Shown here: piece after piece, positions 7,160 through 9,685 of the stretch
Position numbering within the stretch: the stretch's first letter is position 1
How the letters are laid out: the number at the start of each line of letters is the position of its first letter
Assembly (NCBI GenBank): GCA_025362115.1
Contig: JANYIK010000139.1
Location: forward strand, 1 to 9,685
DNA length: 9,685 nt
Source of the DNA: Methylophilaceae bacterium
Lineage (GTDB): Bacteria; Pseudomonadota; Gammaproteobacteria; Burkholderiales; Methylophilaceae
Direction: 5' to 3'
Translations under genes and position numbers: made by a program
The notes under the pieces: model-generated
What the model was told of the DNA's origin: nothing
What the model saw: only the letters and a program-made list of their open reading frames with translations
Database searches by the model: none

Positions 7160-7265
7160 CGTCATTCCGGCGCAGGCCGGAATCCAGTTCAGCCCAATGC
7201 GGATGACATGGCATCACTGTACTTCGTTGATTTTTGGCTGGATTCCGGCCTGCGCCGGAATGACG
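7160..7265. repeat. REPIN-like inverted repeat pair between ydcU and ydcV
   Basis: A 28-bp sequence at 7160-7187 recurs as its exact reverse complement at 7238-7265, with a 50-base spacer. Each arm is itself a small hairpin: ATTCCGGC (7164-7171) with GCCGGAAT (7176-7183), and the same stem at 7242-7249/7254-7261. The flanks show no target-site duplication. The layout (two REP-type hairpins, head to head, about 100 bases in all) resembles REPIN or MITE-like elements mobilised in trans. No transposase is in the window. A related element lies at 8071-8176. Confidence 0.9.
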
Positions 7266-7275
7266 GGAGGAAACC

Positions 7276-8064
7276 TTGTCTAAATCCCCATTCTGGCTCA
7301 AAACACTGGCCTATGGCGGCTTGGCGTTCCTGCATTTCCCCATCGCCGTCATCCTCATCAACGCCTTCCTCGCGGGTGATGGTGAAAAAGCCACATTCAC
7401 CCTGCGCTGGTTTCATGAAGCCCTGGCACGAGACGATGTGATCACCGCCATCGCGCTTTCGCTCAAAGTCGCCAGCGTTGCCACATTGCTGGCGCTCATC
7501 ATGGGTGTAATGGCAGCCGCGGCCTTGTACCGTCGTAATTTTTTCGGCAAAGAAGCCATCACCACCATGCTGATTCTGCCTATCGCTTTACCCGGTATCA
7601 TCACCGGCATCTCCCTGCTCTCTGCCATGAGTATGCTAGCCATCACTCCCGGGTTTTGGACCATCGTTGTCAGCCACGCCACCTTTTGCGTGGTCATGAT
7701 CTACAACAACGTGGTAGCACGCTTCAGGCGCATGCCGCATAGCCTAGTGGAAGCCTCTATGGACTTAGGTGCTGATGGTTTTACCACCTTCCGCCACGTC
7801 ATTCTGCCGCAACTTGCTACGGCCTTGCTGGCGGGGGCTTTGCTTGCGTTTGCCCTGTCATTTGATGAGTTGATCGTCACCATTTTCACCGCAGGACACG
7901 AAATCACGCTACCGATCTGGCTACTCAATCAACTGGCAAGACCGCGCGATGCCGCGATTACCAACGTGGTGGCGATGATGGTGATGCTGATTACTGCGCT
8001 ACCGATTATTGCAGCGTATTATTTGACGCGTGGCACAGAAACCGTAGAAGGAAGTAGTCGTTAG
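7276..8064 (+). CDS. ydcV: ABC transporter permease, YdcV-like (TTG start)
   Basis: Second inner-membrane permease of the importer (PotC/YdcV type), 262 residues (E. coli YdcV 264). About six hydrophobic helices are visible, from LAYGGLAFLHFPIAVILINAF to VVAMMVMLITALPIIAAYYL. The EAA loop is at about 158-180 (VEASMDLGADGFTTFRHVILP), and SFDELIVTIF (195-204) is typical of PotC-type permeases. The start codon is TTG at 7276, supported by GGGAGGA at 7265-7271 and by length agreement with the family; no nearby ATG fits. The ribosome site lies directly against the right end of the inverted repeat element, so the insertion forms the immediate 5' context of this gene. Repeat elements flank the gene on both sides. 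Confidence 0.93.
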   Translation: MSKSPFWLKTLAYGGLAFLHFPIAVILINAFLAGDGEKATFTLRWFHEALARDDVITAIALSLKVASVATLLALIMGVMAAAALYRRNFFGKEAITTMLILPIALPGIITGISLLSAMSMLAITPGFWTIVVSHATFCVVMIYNNVVARFRRMPHSLVEASMDLGADGFTTFRHVILPQLATALLAGALLAFALSFDELIVTIFTAGHEITLPIWLLNQLARPRDAAITNVVAMMVMLITALPIIAAYYLTRGTETVEGSSR

Positions 8065-8070
8065 AGGTCG

Positions 8071-8176
8071 GTCATACCGGCGGAGGCCGGTATCCAGCCA
8101 AACTCCAAATTTGTCGTGGTGATGAGTGTTGCGCGTGTTAGAAAATTGTCTAGATTCTGGCCTACGCCAGAATGAC
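8071..8176. repeat. Second REPIN-like inverted repeat pair, between ydcV and patD
   Basis: The left arm at 8071-8097 matches the left arm of the 7160 element at 24 of 27 positions, and the right arm at 8150-8176 matches the right arm of that element at 23 of 27. The spacer is 52 bases and shares no clear similarity with the 50-base spacer of the other element. The small stem inside each arm is perfect: ATACCGGC/GCCGGTAT (8074-8081/8086-8093) and ATTCTGGC/GCCAGAAT (8154-8161/8166-8173). The stem changes relative to the first element are paired, so base pairing is kept. The long arm-to-arm match has decayed (6 mismatches in 27). Confidence 0.88.
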
Positions 8177-8212
8177 AGATTGAAAAAAATTTTACGTTAA
8201 GAAAGGTGAAAA

Positions 8213-9646
8213 ATGAATAACTTCCCCCAGCAATTACTCATCAACGGCCAATTCGTGAATGGTGCGGGCAACCCAGAAAACATCATCAATCCCGCCACAG
8301 GTGAGCTGCTCACCACCATCCCGGAAGCCTCGCTAGAACAGGTGCAACAAGCTGTCAGCGCAGCGGCAGCGGCGTTCCCGGCGTGGAAAAAAACCACACC
8401 GCGCGACCGTGCCACCATGCTACTTAAACTTGCCGATGCTATAGAAGCCAACGCAGAGACCTTTGCCCAATTGGAATCTCTCAACTGCGGCAAACCCTAT
8501 CTGGCAGCGTTGAATGATGAAATACCCGCCGTGGCCGACGTGTTCCGCTTCTTCGCAGGCGCGATTCGCAACATGACCGGCTCACTCGCTGGTGAATATT
8601 TGCCCGGCCACACCAGCATGATCCGTCGCGACCCATTGGGGGTCGTCGCCTCCATTGCGCCGTGGAACTATCCACTGATGATGGCGGCGTGGAAACTAGG
8701 CCCCGCCTTGGCTGCGGGCAATACTGTAGTGTTGAAACCCTCCGAGCAAACACCGCTGACTTCGCTCAAGCTGGCGCAACTCCTGGCCGAGATTTTTCCC
8801 AAAGGCGTGGTCAACGTCATCGCCGGGCGTGGCGCAACAGTAGGTGCACCCTTGATCAGTCAACCAGAAGTGCAAATGATTTCGATTACCGGCGACGTTT
8901 CAACCGGTAAAAAGGTCTTGGCAGCCGCCAGTGACAGCCTCAAACGCACCCATCTTGAACTCGGCGGCAAGGCACCGGTCATCGTGTTCGACGATGCCAA
9001 CCTGGAAGAAGTCGTGGCAGGTGTGCGCGGCTTTGGTTATTACAACGCGGGGCAAGATTGCACCGCTGCTTGCCGTATCTATGCAGGCAAGAAAATCTAC
9101 GAAAAATTGGTGGCAGACCTCTCCAGCGCTGTCAGCAGCATCAAGATCGGTGAACAGAACGACGACGGCGTGGAAATGGGCCCACTCATCACCGAAAGCC
9201 AGCGCAACCGCGTCGCGGGCTTTGTGGAACGCGCCACGCAACAAAAACACATCGAGATCACCACCGGCGGCAAAGTGGACGACAGGCGCGGATTTTTCTA
9301 CCAGCCCACGGTGATCGCCGGCGCTCTGCAAAACGACGAAATCGTGCGCAAGGAGGTATTCGGACCGGTAGTTTCCATCACCCGCTTTGATGATGTGGAA
9401 ACAGCAGTGAACTGGGCAAATGACTCAGATTATGGCCTTGCCAGCTCTGTGTGGACCAAAGACATCAGTAAAGGCATGCAAGCTGCTAGCCAACTTCAAT
9501 ATGGCTGTACCTGGATTAACACCCACTTCATGCTGGTCTCGGAAATGCCGCATGGCGGCATGAAAAAATCAGGCTACGGCAAGGATATGTCCATGTACGC
9601 GATTGAAGACTACAGCTGCGTGCGGCACGTGATGGTGAAGCTTTAA
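8213..9646 (+). CDS. patD: Gamma-aminobutyraldehyde dehydrogenase (aldehyde dehydrogenase superfamily), PatD/YdcW-like
   Basis: Cytoplasmic NAD(P)-dependent enzyme that oxidises 4-aminobutanal (from putrescine) to 4-aminobutanoate (GABA). The 477 residues (E. coli PatD 474) have all aldehyde dehydrogenase landmarks: APWNYP with Asn152, LKPSE (Lys175), the general-base Glu249 in LELGGKAP, the nucleophile Cys283 in GQDCTAACR, and EVFGPVV (Glu381). Segments such as SMIRRDPLGVVASIAPWNYP and the C-terminal HFMLVSEMPHGG...KKSGYGKDMS are very close to E. coli YdcW as I remember it. The start follows AAAGGTG (8202-8208). Its place after the importer genes couples uptake to catabolism. Related betaine or other omega-amino aldehyde activity is possible; the operon makes the putrescine route the best call. 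Confidence 0.95.
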   Translation: MNNFPQQLLINGQFVNGAGNPENIINPATGELLTTIPEASLEQVQQAVSAAAAAFPAWKKTTPRDRATMLLKLADAIEANAETFAQLESLNCGKPYLAALNDEIPAVADVFRFFAGAIRNMTGSLAGEYLPGHTSMIRRDPLGVVASIAPWNYPLMMAAWKLGPALAAGNTVVLKPSEQTPLTSLKLAQLLAEIFPKGVVNVIAGRGATVGAPLISQPEVQMISITGDVSTGKKVLAAASDSLKRTHLELGGKAPVIVFDDANLEEVVAGVRGFGYYNAGQDCTAACRIYAGKKIYEKLVADLSSAVSSIKIGEQNDDGVEMGPLITESQRNRVAGFVERATQQKHIEITTGGKVDDRRGFFYQPTVIAGALQNDEIVRKEVFGPVVSITRFDDVETAVNWANDSDYGLASSVWTKDISKGMQAASQLQYGCTWINTHFMLVSEMPHGGMKKSGYGKDMSMYAIEDYSCVRHVMVKL

Positions 9647-9654
9647 GGACATTG

Positions 9655-9685
9655 GTGTGCATGCTTCAAGACTTGAGTTTTGTTC
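9655..9685 (+). CDS. Possible start of the next gene (cut by the right edge)
   Basis: An open frame begins at GTG 9655 or ATG 9661 (MLQDLSFV...) and runs off the end. AAGGA at 9645-9649, overlapping the patD stop, sits 5 bases before the GTG and 11 before the ATG. Only about ten codons are visible, so the product cannot be named. An aminotransferase would suit the pathway, but nothing here shows it. Confidence 0.3.
   Translation, partial: MCMLQDLSFV

Noticed and set aside
7074..7441. Small open frames over the 7160-7265 repeat on both strands
   Set aside because: They arise from translation of the inverted repeat, as shown by similar peptides (GLRRND) on both strands.
7160..8176. Possible CRISPR-like array from the repeated 27-mers
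   Set aside because: Only four copies, in inverted pairs, separated by a gene and not regularly spaced; each is a REP-type palindrome.
8900..9331. 143-codon minus-strand open frame opposite patD
   Set aside because: Antisense shadow of conserved aldehyde dehydrogenase coding sequence; composition follows the sense codons.
9664..9681. Terminator-like TTCAA-GAC-TTGAG followed by TTTT after patD
   Set aside because: The stem is only about five weak pairs, and the same bases fit an opening reading frame with a ribosome site.

Overview
The window looks like chromosomal DNA from a Gram-negative proteobacterium, most likely a betaproteobacterium or a close gammaproteobacterial relative. The evidence is a D-amino acid dehydrogenase and Lrp protein that closely resemble enterobacterial and Pseudomonas proteins, a periplasmic binding protein with a classical Sec signal peptide, and short palindromic repeats of the GTCATTCCGG...CCGGAATCCAG type. 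A genus cannot be named from the sequence. Gene density is high, with no gene-free stretch over 300 bases.

Region 1 (1-3722) is an alanine module. On the minus strand lie dadA (D-amino acid dehydrogenase) and, 3 bases after it, a partial alanine racemase (dadX) that runs off the left edge. Diverging from them across an AT-rich 138-base promoter region are an Lrp-family regulator (DadR-like) and an overlapping EamA/DMT-type ten-helix transporter. Together these suggest sensing, catabolism (L-Ala to D-Ala to pyruvate) and possibly export of alanine or a related amino acid.

Region 2 (3723-9646) is a five-gene plus-strand operon with the gene order and protein lengths of E. coli ydcS-ydcT-ydcU-ydcV-patD (ydcW): periplasmic binding protein, ATPase, two inner-membrane permeases and gamma-aminobutyraldehyde dehydrogenase. 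The likely job is uptake of putrescine or a related amine and oxidation of 4-aminobutanal to GABA. The aminotransferase that would make 4-aminobutanal (PatA/SpuC type) is not in the window. A possible next gene starts at 9655 or 9661 and is cut by the right edge.

The least ordinary part is the non-coding sequence of the transport operon. Three of its four internal junctions carry palindromic repeat elements: an interlocked palindrome cluster between ydcS and ydcT, and two REPIN-like inverted repeat pairs on either side of ydcV. The repeat copies differ by substitutions that are compensated on the other side of each small stem. The leader of ydcS holds two adjacent hairpins whose loops are complementary. 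The genes themselves belong to known families; I see no clearly new protein system.
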